Shown one piece after another: positions 6,469 through 14,604 of a stretch of DNA of 36,620 nucleotides (positions are counted from its first letter, which is position 1; every line of letters starts with the position of its first letter). The DNA is from Candidatus Iainarchaeum sp. Its GTDB lineage: Archaea > Iainarchaeota > Iainarchaeia > Iainarchaeales > DTGL01. The stretch spans positions 1 to 36,620 of the forward strand of contig JAFCFP010000003.1 of the NCBI GenBank assembly GCA_017608575.1, given 5' to 3'. A model generated the notes under the pieces. The model was not told where the DNA came from and did not search any database. It saw nothing but the letters and a program-made list of their open reading frames with translations. The translations under genes and the position numbers were made by a program.

Positions 6469-6634
6469 TGACCCCGCCGGGATTTGAACCCGGGTCAATA
6501 GCTGATTGCAAGCAACACTCTTTTAACTCATTCAACCTTTTTTAATCTTTTTTTGTTTGGGTCTTTTGTAGGATTTCTTTTGAAGAAAGGGCTCTCCGCA
6601 AGCTATTATGCTATCCGGACTACACCACGGGGTC
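6469..6634 (-). tRNA. tRNA-Arg(GCG) with a 92-nt intron
   Basis: Minus-strand cloverleaf: acceptor GACCCCG/CGGGGTC with A73, D stem GTGT/GCAT, anticodon stem ATAGC/GCTAT, T stem CCGGG/CCCGG with loop TTCAAAT. After removing 6504-6595 the anticodon loop is TTGCGGA with anticodon GCG (reads CGC, Arg) and the mature RNA is 74 nt. No CCA is encoded. A TATA-like AGTTTAATTG lies upstream. Confidence 0.92.
6504..6595 (-). other. 92-nt intron of tRNA-Arg with a canonical BHB
   Basis: The exon/intron junctions form a textbook bulge-helix-bulge: helix ATAGC/GCTAT, 3-nt bulge TC|A, 4-bp helix TTGC/GCAA, 3-nt bulge GG|A, outer helix GAGC/GCTT. Both cuts fall after the second bulge base and place the intron between positions 37 and 38. 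The intron is A-rich and has no ORF and no recognisable box C/D pair. Confidence 0.9.
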
Positions 6635-6679
6635 TTATATTGCACAATTAAACTATTTACTGAAACCCTTTTTAATCCA

Positions 6680-7636
6680 TTACAGTGCCTTTCTTAAAAC
6701 AATGGCATAAACAATGGCGAGAGGCCTTAAAATAAGGTTTCCCAGCATGAACACGATTGAAAGCAATCCAAAGGGATAAATCAAGAAAAACAGGTTTTTA
6801 AAAACCGAGTAATATGGAATCCTTTCAGACAGCAGTTCTCCAAAATCAATTGAACTTGTTTTATTGTTAACTACATTCATTGCTTTGTCAGCGTATTCCT
6901 TTGAATTAATGTATTTGCTGAGTTTATCCATGTAGGCAATGTATTCCATTACTTCTTTGTCTTCTGTTTTAAACCTTAAAGCCTGAAAGTTAGGATCATT
7001 CATTATTTGTTTAAGAAATTCTCTTTGAACATTAATATTGTTCATTGCAATCATGTTTCCAATTCCATTAACATTGCTTTCATTTTCCTGAATCCCCCCG
7101 AGAAGAGCATTCTCCATTCTTGCAATGTGCTCTTCTTGTGCTGGATAAATGGTTAAAACGCCGGCAACAAAAAAGCCCAAGCCAAGCACAACTGTGAATT
7201 TTCGCAGTCCTTCACTGTAAGCCTTTATTCTTGCAAACCTTCCCTTTTCGCCTATTTTCCTTGAGGTTATTTCGGCCATTACAAGCAATGCAATAACATA
7301 AAAAATTCCCACAATAACATAATCTTTAATGACTTCTAGCAATAACACTGAAAGGCTTATTCCGGTTATTGCGCCCAGCACTGAAACAATTCTCAACTCC
7401 ATTCTTCCAATTTTTTCAGCAAAAGCACACAGCAAGGCAAGAGACAATGGCATTAAAAAAATAAAAACAAAAAAGTTAGGGGAAAAAAGTTTTTGTTGAA
7501 TTAAGGAAAAGGAATAACTGAACAAGTCATTCCAAGTAATGCCAACCAATGCAAAAGAATAACACCACAAAATAGTGGACAAAACCAATGCAATGAATAA
7601 AATGATTTCACTTTTTGTTATCCTTATTGATTCCAT
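6680..7636 (-). CDS. Polytopic membrane protein with a ~100-residue loop, unknown function
   Basis: A 318-aa protein with about five N-terminal transmembrane segments (near 10-30, 52-73, 81-101, 106-123 and 148-165), a polar, mostly helical stretch of about 105 residues (166-270) holding NxS/T sequons (N-E-S, N-K-T), and a C-terminal pair of hydrophobic segments. The sequon-bearing loop is probably extracellular. I recognise no family. Its ATG lies 4 nt after the map stop codon, with AGGT overlapping the map 3' end as ribosome-binding site, so it is the third gene of a polB-map operon and is probably translationally coupled. Confidence 0.8.
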   Translation of the reverse strand: MESIRITKSEIILFIALVLSTILWCYSFALVGITWNDLFSYSFSLIQQKLFSPNFFVFIFLMPLSLALLCAFAEKIGRMELRIVSVLGAITGISLSVLLLEVIKDYVIVGIFYVIALLVMAEITSRKIGEKGRFARIKAYSEGLRKFTVVLGLGFFVAGVLTIYPAQEEHIARMENALLGGIQENESNVNGIGNMIAMNNINVQREFLKQIMNDPNFQALRFKTEDKEVMEYIAYMDKLSKYINSKEYADKAMNVVNNKTSSIDFGELLSERIPYYSVFKNLFFLIYPFGLLSIVFMLGNLILRPLAIVYAIVLRKAL

Positions 7637-7640
7637 GTTG

Positions 7641-8546
7641 TTAACCTTTTTGCACCAACTTAATTATTTTGTTTTCAGTCTTTATAAAACTATTCTCTGC
7701 TTGTGCAACAACTGCATTTTTTTTCTCCCTTAAAATAGGGAACGATTTTATTACCTTTTCTTTGAGCAATTGCTTTAAGCCGATTTTTAAGGCAAAATCA
7801 CTCATTTTAAGTTCTCGATGCAACCATCTCTCTGCAAAAGGAAGTGTTTTGTAGTTCTCTGATGCAAATTCCAAAATCTTTCGCGCATAAGCATTCCTGA
7901 CAGGGCGCGGTTCCTCTATTTGAAAAATTCCAGACTTTAATGCTTCTCTTACAAAACCATCTCCATTGGAAGCAAATGGTTCAATTGCATAAGCCTTTCC
8001 GTTTTCAAACCTCCTGTTGTCCTGGCTTTTTATATTTGGAATGCTTGGAGGAGCATGTTGTTCGAATGGAGCAAGACCGTGTCCTGTGAGGTTTTGAATT
8101 GGCTTAAAGCCCTTTGAAGAAATCACTGCTTCTATTTCCTGTCCTATTTCTCCAAGCGTTGGGTTTTTGTCAAGCAAATCAAATGCTTTTTCCAATGCAA
8201 GTTCTGTTGCTTTTATTAATTCATTCCATTTCCCTGAATGGTTTATTGTGAATGAAGCATCAGCTACTCTGCCATCCACATGCGTTCCAATGTCAACCTT
8301 TAACACATCCTCTTCATTGAGTTCAATTGAATCATTCCAGTCAGGGGTTTGGTGGGCTGCGTTCTCATTCAAACTCAAGTTAACAGGAAAAGCGCAAGAA
8401 GCGCCTTTTTTAAGTATGAATTCTTCTATTTTTTCAACTGCTTCAAACAAGTTGCAGTTTGGCTGCAGTTCTTTTCTGGCGAATTGCTGCGCTTCCCATA
8501 GAATGCGGCCAGCTTTCACATATTTTTCAATTTCTTCTTTTTCCAT
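7641..8546 (-). CDS. map: Methionine aminopeptidase, type II
   Basis: Removes the initiator Met from nascent proteins; cytoplasmic dinuclear metalloprotease. At 301 aa it matches archaeal type II enzymes and has their C-terminal insert. Visible active-site elements: the substrate-binding His in CAFPVNLSLNENAAHQTP; metal ligands Asp in KVDIGTHVDGRVADASF (D-x10-D), His in LTGHGL, Glu in YAIEPFA, and Glu in AQAENSFI. All five ligands are present, so it should be active. It starts 15 nt after the polB stop and is followed at 4 nt by a membrane protein gene, so the three form an operon. Confidence 0.97.
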   Translation of the reverse strand: MEKEEIEKYVKAGRILWEAQQFARKELQPNCNLFEAVEKIEEFILKKGASCAFPVNLSLNENAAHQTPDWNDSIELNEEDVLKVDIGTHVDGRVADASFTINHSGKWNELIKATELALEKAFDLLDKNPTLGEIGQEIEAVISSKGFKPIQNLTGHGLAPFEQHAPPSIPNIKSQDNRRFENGKAYAIEPFASNGDGFVREALKSGIFQIEEPRPVRNAYARKILEFASENYKTLPFAERWLHRELKMSDFALKIGLKQLLKEKVIKSFPILREKKNAVVAQAENSFIKTENKIIKLVQKG

Positions 8547-8561
8547 TTTTTCCCTCCTTTT

Positions 8562-10970
8562 TCACATAAAAGAATTAAGCGATGACTGTTTTCCTCCCTC
8601 GATTAAGTCTTCCTCGCTGTAGCCAAGTTCGGCAATAATCCTAATCACAGCCGGAATAACTTGGTGCTTAATGTAATATTCAGCATCATAGTTTCCTTCG
8701 GCAACATATTCCTCCAATTGCGCTTTACCGCTAATGCTTTTCCCGCTTCTTGTAACAATATAACCAATAATTGAGCCTTCTCCTAGCGGTTTTCCTTTTG
8801 CAATTGCCTTTTTTGCAGCAGCAATGTGCGGTCCAATGGATTCATATTTTGCAATAGGTTTTTTTATTTGCGTTAAAATAACCAGTTTTCTTTTCTCCAT
8901 TTTTCCACTCTTTAATTTTTTTATTGTTTCGCGGACTATTTGCACTGCCTTGGCTGGATTGCCCTCACTGAGCACTGCTTCAATTACTTTTCTCTGGGTT
9001 TCCTTTGCTATAAGTGCCCAGTCTCTTCTCACATACTCAAAGCCCACAATTTTAAGGTTGCCGTTAAAATCAATCAGTGCATACCGCTTTTTTGCGGCTT
9101 CCTTTCCGCTTTTTTTAGTGACAAAAATGCCACGCTTGAAAAAGCCCTCAAGTTCAAGATTCATTACCCCGGGCAACTCAGAGTTAATTTTTTCCACAAA
9201 TTCTTTAACGTCTGTTTGTGTTTTTCCCTTTGGAATTTTTATAAACGCTGAATCAGTGTCTCCATAAATTGTTTCAAAGCCCTCTTCTTCAGCTCGCTCA
9301 CTAACCCATTTAACATACTTCCTCGACCAAGCGGTTACTGCCCTAGCGCAATCTCTGTTATACCACCTGAACCTTGGAAAAGCCAGTGTGCCATAAGACG
9401 AGTTAAGAATTATTTTAAGGGAATACTGCCTTGCATAAACAAGGTTAAATTCACGGCTTCCCTTTTTTAATTTTTTCAAGCTGTCCTTCAATTCCTTTCT
9501 TTTATGGAATATTTCTTCAATGTTCGCTGACAAAAAACCCTTTCTTTTAATGCAAAAGTGCTGCCCTTCAGGTGAAACATTTTTTTCACATTCCTTGTGA
9601 TTGCAGTTGACCGTGTCAGGACTGATGTTGTGCGAAATAATAATAGTTGGATGCAGTGAAGTAAAGTCCAGCACTGCAAGATTTTCATGCAGTCCGGGTT
9701 TTGGTTCACGCACATAACCGCCCTTGATTGGCTGCATTATTCTCATTCTCACTTTTTCTTCAGAAGGCTTGTTTGGAATGAGCACTCCTTGAGCGAATGC
9801 TTTTTTTATGAGGAATGCTTCCACCAGTATTCCGGCACCACTCCTTGTAACATCAAAAGGTGTTTGATTCACGAGTTTTCCAATTTCTACAAACAAAGGC
9901 AAATACTCTTTTGCGATTCTGAGTGCTACCTCTGAATCCAGCTTGTTATACTCAGCAAGCCTTTCAAGCCCTTTGCCTGAATGCCATATTTCGTTTATTT
10001 CACTTGCATGGATTTTTTCCTTTTTTTCTCCAAAAAGCTGTTTGTCTACAGCCTCCAAATCCATTTTTACAAGGTTCACTATGCCAAATCTGTTAAGAAT
10101 CTGCACTATTTGAAAAGAATCAATGTGTTGCCTGCCCTTTATTTTAACAGCGTTATCCATGCCTTTTCTTTTCACTGTTATGCCAGAGCCATCAACGCCG
10201 ATTTCCACTTTTAAGCCAAGCCTTTTTGCCCTTTCCTTGATATATGGAAAATCAAAATTGTCACCATTGTATGTTACAACAATGTCCAGTTCGCGTATTC
10301 TTTCAATCAAGCGCTCTATTAATTCCTTTTCATCCCTTACAAGCACTGCATATTTTTTTTCAATTTTTTTAGTGCAAAAAACCACTGATTTTTTTCCATT
10401 AGTAAAGGAAGCCATTATAATTGGGTCCTTTGATGGATCTGAAAAGGTCAATCCTGAAAGCGTTTCAATATCAAAAGCTCCTGCTTTTAATTCCTGCAAG
10501 CCATCCCCGCAAACCCTTATAGAACGCAGTTCACTGCCTTCAAATTCAACTTCCACTTCACTCATTGGCTGCAGGTCTCGGTCAATGAGGTAGCGTTTTG
10601 TAAAAGGAATGTCATATTCTCTTTTTTCCTCGTAATAAGGGAGTTCTTTTATGCGATTTCGCATTTCCTTAACTTCCTTTGTTGAATTAAAAAAAAGCTT
10701 CAAAACCTCGCGTGGCTCTTTCTCAGGGCTCAACTTTTTTTTAACCACTTCAACTCGTGTTACCTTCACTCCGTAAAAGTCCTCTTCCATTATTTTTTTT
10801 GCCGCTTCTCTGGCATTTCCGGAAACAACCAAGTAAAAGTAGGGCTCAAAACTTGGATCCCTTAACACAAGAGTTTTTTTCTTTGTTTTAATAAAAAGCC
10901 TTATAATGGATTTTTCCTCCATTAAATAATCAATGTCAAGCAAAATACCGCGAGCTTTCTCCACAGCCAT
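8562..10970 (-). CDS. polB: Family-B DNA polymerase (archaeal PolB)
   Basis: Replicative or repair DNA polymerase with 3'-5' proofreading. In order: an N-terminal domain of the archaeal uracil-sensing type; Exo I F-D-I-E-T-L; Exo II N-G-D-N-F-D-F; Exo III Y-N-K-L-D; motif A D-F-T-S-L-H-P-T-I-I; motif B K-I-I-L-N-S-S-Y-G; motif C Y-G-D-T-D-S; thumb K-K-R-Y-A. The C-terminus KQSSLNSFM fits a PCNA-interacting (PIP) box Q-x-x-L-x-x-F. In motif A the usual Tyr of S-L-Y-P is His. From the ATG at 10970 it is 802 aa; a TTG at 10994 is also open but would lie too close to the TATA-like box at 10992-11002. First gene of an operon with map. Confidence 0.97.
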   Translation of the reverse strand: MAVEKARGILLDIDYLMEEKSIIRLFIKTKKKTLVLRDPSFEPYFYLVVSGNAREAAKKIMEEDFYGVKVTRVEVVKKKLSPEKEPREVLKLFFNSTKEVKEMRNRIKELPYYEEKREYDIPFTKRYLIDRDLQPMSEVEVEFEGSELRSIRVCGDGLQELKAGAFDIETLSGLTFSDPSKDPIIMASFTNGKKSVVFCTKKIEKKYAVLVRDEKELIERLIERIRELDIVVTYNGDNFDFPYIKERAKRLGLKVEIGVDGSGITVKRKGMDNAVKIKGRQHIDSFQIVQILNRFGIVNLVKMDLEAVDKQLFGEKKEKIHASEINEIWHSGKGLERLAEYNKLDSEVALRIAKEYLPLFVEIGKLVNQTPFDVTRSGAGILVEAFLIKKAFAQGVLIPNKPSEEKVRMRIMQPIKGGYVREPKPGLHENLAVLDFTSLHPTIIISHNISPDTVNCNHKECEKNVSPEGQHFCIKRKGFLSANIEEIFHKRKELKDSLKKLKKGSREFNLVYARQYSLKIILNSSYGTLAFPRFRWYNRDCARAVTAWSRKYVKWVSERAEEEGFETIYGDTDSAFIKIPKGKTQTDVKEFVEKINSELPGVMNLELEGFFKRGIFVTKKSGKEAAKKRYALIDFNGNLKIVGFEYVRRDWALIAKETQRKVIEAVLSEGNPAKAVQIVRETIKKLKSGKMEKRKLVILTQIKKPIAKYESIGPHIAAAKKAIAKGKPLGEGSIIGYIVTRSGKSISGKAQLEEYVAEGNYDAEYYIKHQVIPAVIRIIAELGYSEEDLIEGGKQSSLNSFM

Positions 10971-10991
10971 AAAACCATTAAAAGAGCAAAA

Positions 10992-11002
10992 CAATTAATA
11001 AG
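10992..11002 (-). promoter_or_regulatory. Probable TATA box of polB
   Basis: CTTATTAATTG on the minus strand ends 22 bp ahead of the ATG at 10970, matching the leaderless spacing seen elsewhere in this window. Confidence 0.4.
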
Positions 11003-11110
11003 AAAACGAATCAGTTGCTTGAATCCCTTAAAACACCCTGAAAAACCGAAAGAATATTAAATCCCTTTGGCTTAATTATTTCACTTATTTGTGTGCAAGA
11101 GCTGTTTAAA

Positions 11111-11605
11111 ATGGAAGAACGCTTGAGTAGAAGGGAAAGCAGGCGAGAAATGCGTGAAAGAACCTATCGTGTACAACCCAGACCGCACACCAGGACAAGC
11201 TCTGAAGTGCTTTTGGCTCAACTGAGGGAAGACATAAAAGCATTGAACAGTGCGGTTTCAATCATTTCCCAAAAAATGAAACATTTAACGCGAAATGAAA
11301 AGATTTTAGGACGCAATTTAATTGTCTTAAACAAAAAAATAAAAGAATTGAGCGAGCGTTCTTTTGGCTCTGAAATGTCAGAAGAAACAGAAAAAAAACT
11401 AAACGAATTAACGCTTAAATTGCAGGACATGGAAGCACAATTGGGTGAACTTCGCTCTGAACTGTCCTATCTTAAAAACAATTCCATTTCAATGGAAAAA
11501 TTCAAGGAATTGCAGTTCATTGTTCAATCCATTAATCCAACAGAGCTTGCAACAATAGAGCAAGTAAAAGAAATGCTTTCAGAAAACAAAAAGAAAAAAG
11601 AATAA
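11111..11605 (+). CDS. Basic N-terminus / coiled-coil protein, unknown function
   Basis: A 164-aa protein (170 aa if the GTG at 11093 is used). The first ~35 residues are strongly basic and Arg-rich (RLSRRESRREMRERTYRVQP) and probably disordered; residues ~40-135 are heptad-rich helix in two coiled-coil stretches broken near the S-F-G-S-E-M segment; the tail ends KKKKE. No membrane segment and no Cys. It could be a structural or nucleic-acid-binding scaffold, but nothing is diagnostic. The promoter is unclear: AATATTAAAT (11053-11062) is a candidate TATA box and would leave a short leader before either start. It converges on the ATPase-like gene, with 3 nt between the stops. Confidence 0.75.
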   Translation: MEERLSRRESRREMRERTYRVQPRPHTRTSSEVLLAQLREDIKALNSAVSIISQKMKHLTRNEKILGRNLIVLNKKIKELSERSFGSEMSEETEKKLNELTLKLQDMEAQLGELRSELSYLKNNSISMEKFKELQFIVQSINPTELATIEQVKEMLSENKKKKE

Positions 11606-11608
11606 GAG

Positions 11609-13117
11609 TTAAAACGCCTTGCTTAAAGGCGGTCTCACCAAAACACGGTAATATTTTCTATCAGTCATTTGTATGCCGACATCGTTTCTTATTATAACAC
11701 TCAGCATTGCTCTTGTGTTATCCTTCAATTCTTTTGAAACATCAACGCTTTCAGGAGCACTCATTGCAAGCCCGACTCCGTATTTTCTCATTTCAAGTAA
11801 TTCAGTGGCTATAAGCTGGTTTATATGTTTTGCTCTGACCCTTGGAACCACTTTTTCCGCTGAGGGAATGAAGGCAAAAACCTTTAATGCTTCACTTATT
11901 CCCTTTTCTTGGAAATAAATTTTAAGGCTGCGGAAAAGCGAAAGCAATGCAATCATTACCTGTGTTTCATCCCTGCCTTCGCAGTTAATAAGGGCAGCCC
12001 TTCCAAGCCTGTGGTTCCAGTCCCTAACTATTTCTTCAATGTTGTTCTCTCCACCAAAAAAATCCGGGTAAATGCTGTCAATAAGCCTCAAAAACCTTAT
12101 AACGCGGTTTTTTTTAAAATTGGTTATGTTCTCTGTTAATGGCAAGGCATCAACAACTTTTATTGCATCAAAAACACTTGAATGTTTCCCTGACTTTAAT
12201 ATTGCTTCGAGTATTTTTTCCTCCTCTGCTGAGGAAAAGCCAAAGAGTTCAACCAATGATTTTGCGTCAAGAAGGTTGAGGTCTGCTTTAATGTCTTTTC
12301 CAATTGAAAAAGTTCTTGTCGGAAAGCCAACAGGTTCTATTTTTACCTTGAACTCTTGCAATTTTTCTCTTTCCTCGTTTGGATAATTGAGATTTTTGAA
12401 TGAATTGTTCCAGTCAACCACTATTGTTGGAATATTTGAAAGCAAAGCGCTTTCAATCAGTATGTGCATTAAGAGTTTTCTGTCTTTTTCCTCACCACCA
12501 TACACAATTGTTCTGTCAAACAATGAAATTGGTTCTCTTGAAACAAGTCCCTTTTTTGTGAGGCCAAAAATTATTTCTCCACAGGAAACACTTTCAGGAA
12601 CAACTACAGTTTTTGTTTCAACAGGCATTGCTCTGGCTTTTGGTGAAACAAGCAATCCAATCAAAGGCATTGAAAAGAATGCTTCAATTTCCTTGCTTGA
12701 ACATTGTTCGAGCTCAAGGAGTTCAACATCGTATGCCCTGCTTACTTGGGTGACCATTTGGGAAAAAGACCTAATTCTTTCAAGCAATGAATCTGTTTCC
12801 TGGGAGAACTCCTCTTCGTTGTATTTTGCATAAGTAATGCCCGAATCAATTAAAAAGAACTTGAATGTTTCCTCTTTTTCGTGCTTTTCAACCAACAAGG
12901 CATTTTTTGGCAGGGTTTCAATAAAGTTCTCAAGCGCTCCACGGCAATAAAACACCTTGAATATTTCAACCAGTACGCCGATTCTTCGCCCGCCTTCTTT
13001 TTCAAAAACAAGTGCAAGGATAAGGCTTTCAGGATTAGTGTAAACCTCCACTTCATGTCCTTCGATTTCCCCTGAAAAGAAAAGCCTCCAAGGGCCTTCC
13101 CTTACCTTTAATTCCAT
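11609..13117 (-). CDS. HerA/VirB4-like P-loop protein with degenerate Walker motifs (probable pseudo-ATPase)
   Basis: A 502-aa protein whose C-terminal ~300 residues follow the HerA/VirB4/FtsK ATPase layout. Where Walker A is expected there is G-G-E-E-K-D-R-K-L-L (second conserved Gly and final Ser/Thr missing), followed by the family-typical helix and strand ESALLSNIPTIVVDWNNSF and the L-x-Y-P-N segment. Later come ALINCEGRDETQVMIALL (the 'I-D-x-S-G-x-x-x-x-x-Q' strand and helix), AFIPSAEKVVPR where 'hhhDEaH' is expected, and RKYGVGLAMSAPESVDV, the usual sensor-like strand. Loss of the Walker B acid pair suggests it no longer hydrolyses ATP. The N-terminal ~200 residues are unrecognised. GGGTG 7 nt ahead supports the ATG at 13117. 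Confidence 0.65.
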   Translation of the reverse strand: MELKVREGPWRLFFSGEIEGHEVEVYTNPESLILALVFEKEGGRRIGVLVEIFKVFYCRGALENFIETLPKNALLVEKHEKEETFKFFLIDSGITYAKYNEEEFSQETDSLLERIRSFSQMVTQVSRAYDVELLELEQCSSKEIEAFFSMPLIGLLVSPKARAMPVETKTVVVPESVSCGEIIFGLTKKGLVSREPISLFDRTIVYGGEEKDRKLLMHILIESALLSNIPTIVVDWNNSFKNLNYPNEEREKLQEFKVKIEPVGFPTRTFSIGKDIKADLNLLDAKSLVELFGFSSAEEEKILEAILKSGKHSSVFDAIKVVDALPLTENITNFKKNRVIRFLRLIDSIYPDFFGGENNIEEIVRDWNHRLGRAALINCEGRDETQVMIALLSLFRSLKIYFQEKGISEALKVFAFIPSAEKVVPRVRAKHINQLIATELLEMRKYGVGLAMSAPESVDVSKELKDNTRAMLSVIIRNDVGIQMTDRKYYRVLVRPPLSKAF

Positions 13118-13153
13118 TACATTACACCCAGTGTCAATAACAAGATGTTTTTT

Positions 13154-13165
13154 GGTATTTTAAAC
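13154..13165 (-). promoter_or_regulatory. TATA box of the HerA-like gene
   Basis: GTTTAAAATACC on the minus strand lies about 37-48 bp before the ATG at 13117, leaving room for a short leader carrying GGGTG. Confidence 0.45.
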
Positions 13166-13223
13166 CTATTCTCTGTTAATTTCAGTAGAAGGGATAAATG
13201 AAACTATTTTAAATAATATCACC

Positions 13224-13234
13224 AAATATTTAAG
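13224..13234 (+). promoter_or_regulatory. TATA box of the 13259 gene
   Basis: AAATATTTAAG ends 25 bp before the ATG at 13259, which fits a leaderless mRNA. A second A/T element, TTTTAAATAA, lies at 13207-13216. Confidence 0.5.
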
Positions 13235-13258
13235 TGAAGCTTTTGTTCAGGCGGTTCC

Positions 13259-13930
13259 ATGGTAAACGAAGAAGTAATACTTGAAACAATTAAAAAAATG
13301 AAAGATTCAGGAATAGAGGATTCAATAATAATAAATACACTCAAAGACGTCGGCTTAAGTGAAAAACAGGCAAGTGAATACCTTAAAAAAATTTCCACTT
13401 CAAGCACCCAAGATGAAGCTAAAAGAGAAGAAGCTCTTGTACAGGAAAAACCCGAAACCAAAACAGAGCCAGAAGAAAGTGAAACGCCGCCAGAAAAACC
13501 TGAACAACCAGAGGAATCACAGGAAGCTGAGGAAAGTGAAGAAACACCAGTTGAACCAGAAGAACTGATTGAAAGCGCTTTGGAAGAACCAGAGCCAATT
13601 GAAAAAGAACATGAAAAAATTGCTGAAAAAAAAGCTGAAAAAATAAAAGAACACCTGGAAAAAGACCTTGAAGAACGTGCCCTCAAGGAAACAGCAACAC
13701 AGATTCAACTCGAAGAGCACACAGGCAAACTGGATGAAGTCAGCAAAAAAGTAAGCGAAATATCACAAAAAGTAAATACAACCGAAACAATGCAGGAACT
13801 TAAAGCAATTAGTTCATCGCTTGCAATTCTGCGTGCTGAAATAGAGGAAACAAAAGCCCTTGCCTCGGCAACGCGTTCCCTAATGGAAAAAATACTTGAA
13901 ACCGATAGAAAAATCCTGTCAAAGCTGTGA
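13259..13930 (+). CDS. Three-part protein: UBA-like helical domain, acidic P/E linker, coiled coil
   Basis: A 223-aa protein without membrane segments. Residues 1-47 look like a three-helix UBA/CUE-like domain (ILETIKKMKDSGIEDSIIINTLKDVGLSEKQASEYLKK). Residues ~48-115 form a very acidic Pro/Glu-rich linker, and residues ~116-223 an extended coiled coil ending LMEKILETDRKILSKL. This layout is typical of archaeal scaffold or chemotaxis/motility-adjacent proteins, but I cannot name it. It is divergent from the HerA-like gene (141-bp shared upstream region) and ends 6 nt from the stop of the last small membrane gene on the other strand. Confidence 0.8.
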   Translation: MVNEEVILETIKKMKDSGIEDSIIINTLKDVGLSEKQASEYLKKISTSSTQDEAKREEALVQEKPETKTEPEESETPPEKPEQPEESQEAEESEETPVEPEELIESALEEPEPIEKEHEKIAEKKAEKIKEHLEKDLEERALKETATQIQLEEHTGKLDEVSKKVSEISQKVNTTETMQELKAISSSLAILRAEIEETKALASATRSLMEKILETDRKILSKL

Positions 13931-13936
13931 CGCAAT

Positions 13937-14278
13937 TCACTTGAACAATTCAAAGAATTTGTCAATTAATTTCTGTGAACTGTTTCCCAAATTCTTTGGA
14001 AGATTGCGTGAACTCCAAGCCCAGCTTGACTGCCATATTTGTTCTGATGCCTTTTTGCCGGTTTCATTCAATGCTTCCTGAAATAGCGTTGCCGGCGGGT
14101 GCTGTGGTTCAGCTTTGGCCAAGTCACTGTGAATTCCTTTTGCAATCCTTTTCCCATTCAACAAAATCCAAAAAAGCATTGCAATAATTCCCAAAACAAA
14201 AAGCATTGAACCAATTGTTTCATTTAAAAAAAAATAAACAGCAATGGAAAAAAGAAGAAAAAAAGCAAGTGCCTTCAT
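13937..14278 (-). CDS. Small membrane protein, last gene of the giant operon
   Basis: A 113-aa protein with two close transmembrane helices at about 3-17 and 22-41, then a ~70-residue polar tail with an aromatic/polar segment (SEQIWQSSWAWSSRNL) and a helical end (KLIDKFFELFK). Unlike the four genes before it, it does not fit the short repeat pattern they share. It starts 9 nt after the stop of the gene at 14288, so it is operon-internal. No family recognised. Confidence 0.7.
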   Translation of the reverse strand: MKALAFFLLFSIAVYFFLNETIGSMLFVLGIIAMLFWILLNGKRIAKGIHSDLAKAEPQHPPATLFQEALNETGKKASEQIWQSSWAWSSRNLPKNLGNSSQKLIDKFFELFK

Positions 14279-14287
14279 TTTCCAGCC

Positions 14288-14596
14288 TCACATTTCGCCC
14301 ATCATTCCGCCAAGGTCTGGTGCATAATACTCTGGCTGTTGTGGCTGTGGTTTCATTCCAATAATTATTGCAAGAATGACAAGTCCAAAAAGAATTAATG
14401 GAAGAAGCATTTTTATGTCATTCCAGTTATTAAACATGAACAATACTGCAACAAGAACTATGAGTACTATTGCAACACTAAAAGAACGCATTGAAAGAAT
14501 TAGCAGTATCACTGTTCCAAAAACAAGCCAGTTTTGTTCAAATTGAAAAGCCAGTAAAATAAAAATAATGGCAATTATTAATGTAAAAGTATCCAT
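14288..14596 (-). CDS. Small polytopic membrane protein with acidic M/G tail
   Basis: A 102-aa protein, about 80% hydrophobic, with three or four transmembrane segments (near 4-18, 23-35, 39-55 and 62-80) and a polar tail PQPQQPEYYAPDLGGMMGEM. Its second half (from S-M-R-S-F-S-V-A) can be laid over the matching part of the genes at 14605, 14913 and 15244, suggesting a shared ancestor. It begins 8 nt after the gene at 14605. Unknown function. Confidence 0.7.
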   Translation of the reverse strand: MDTFTLIIAIIFILLAFQFEQNWLVFGTVILLILSMRSFSVAIVLIVLVAVLFMFNNWNDIKMLLPLILFGLVILAIIIGMKPQPQQPEYYAPDLGGMMGEM

Positions 14597-14604
14597 TCAA
14601 ACCA

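Noticed and set aside
6504-6595. Box C/D guide RNA or small ORF inside the tRNA-Arg intron
   Set aside because: No RTGATGA/CTGA pair and no start-to-stop frame of useful length on either strand.
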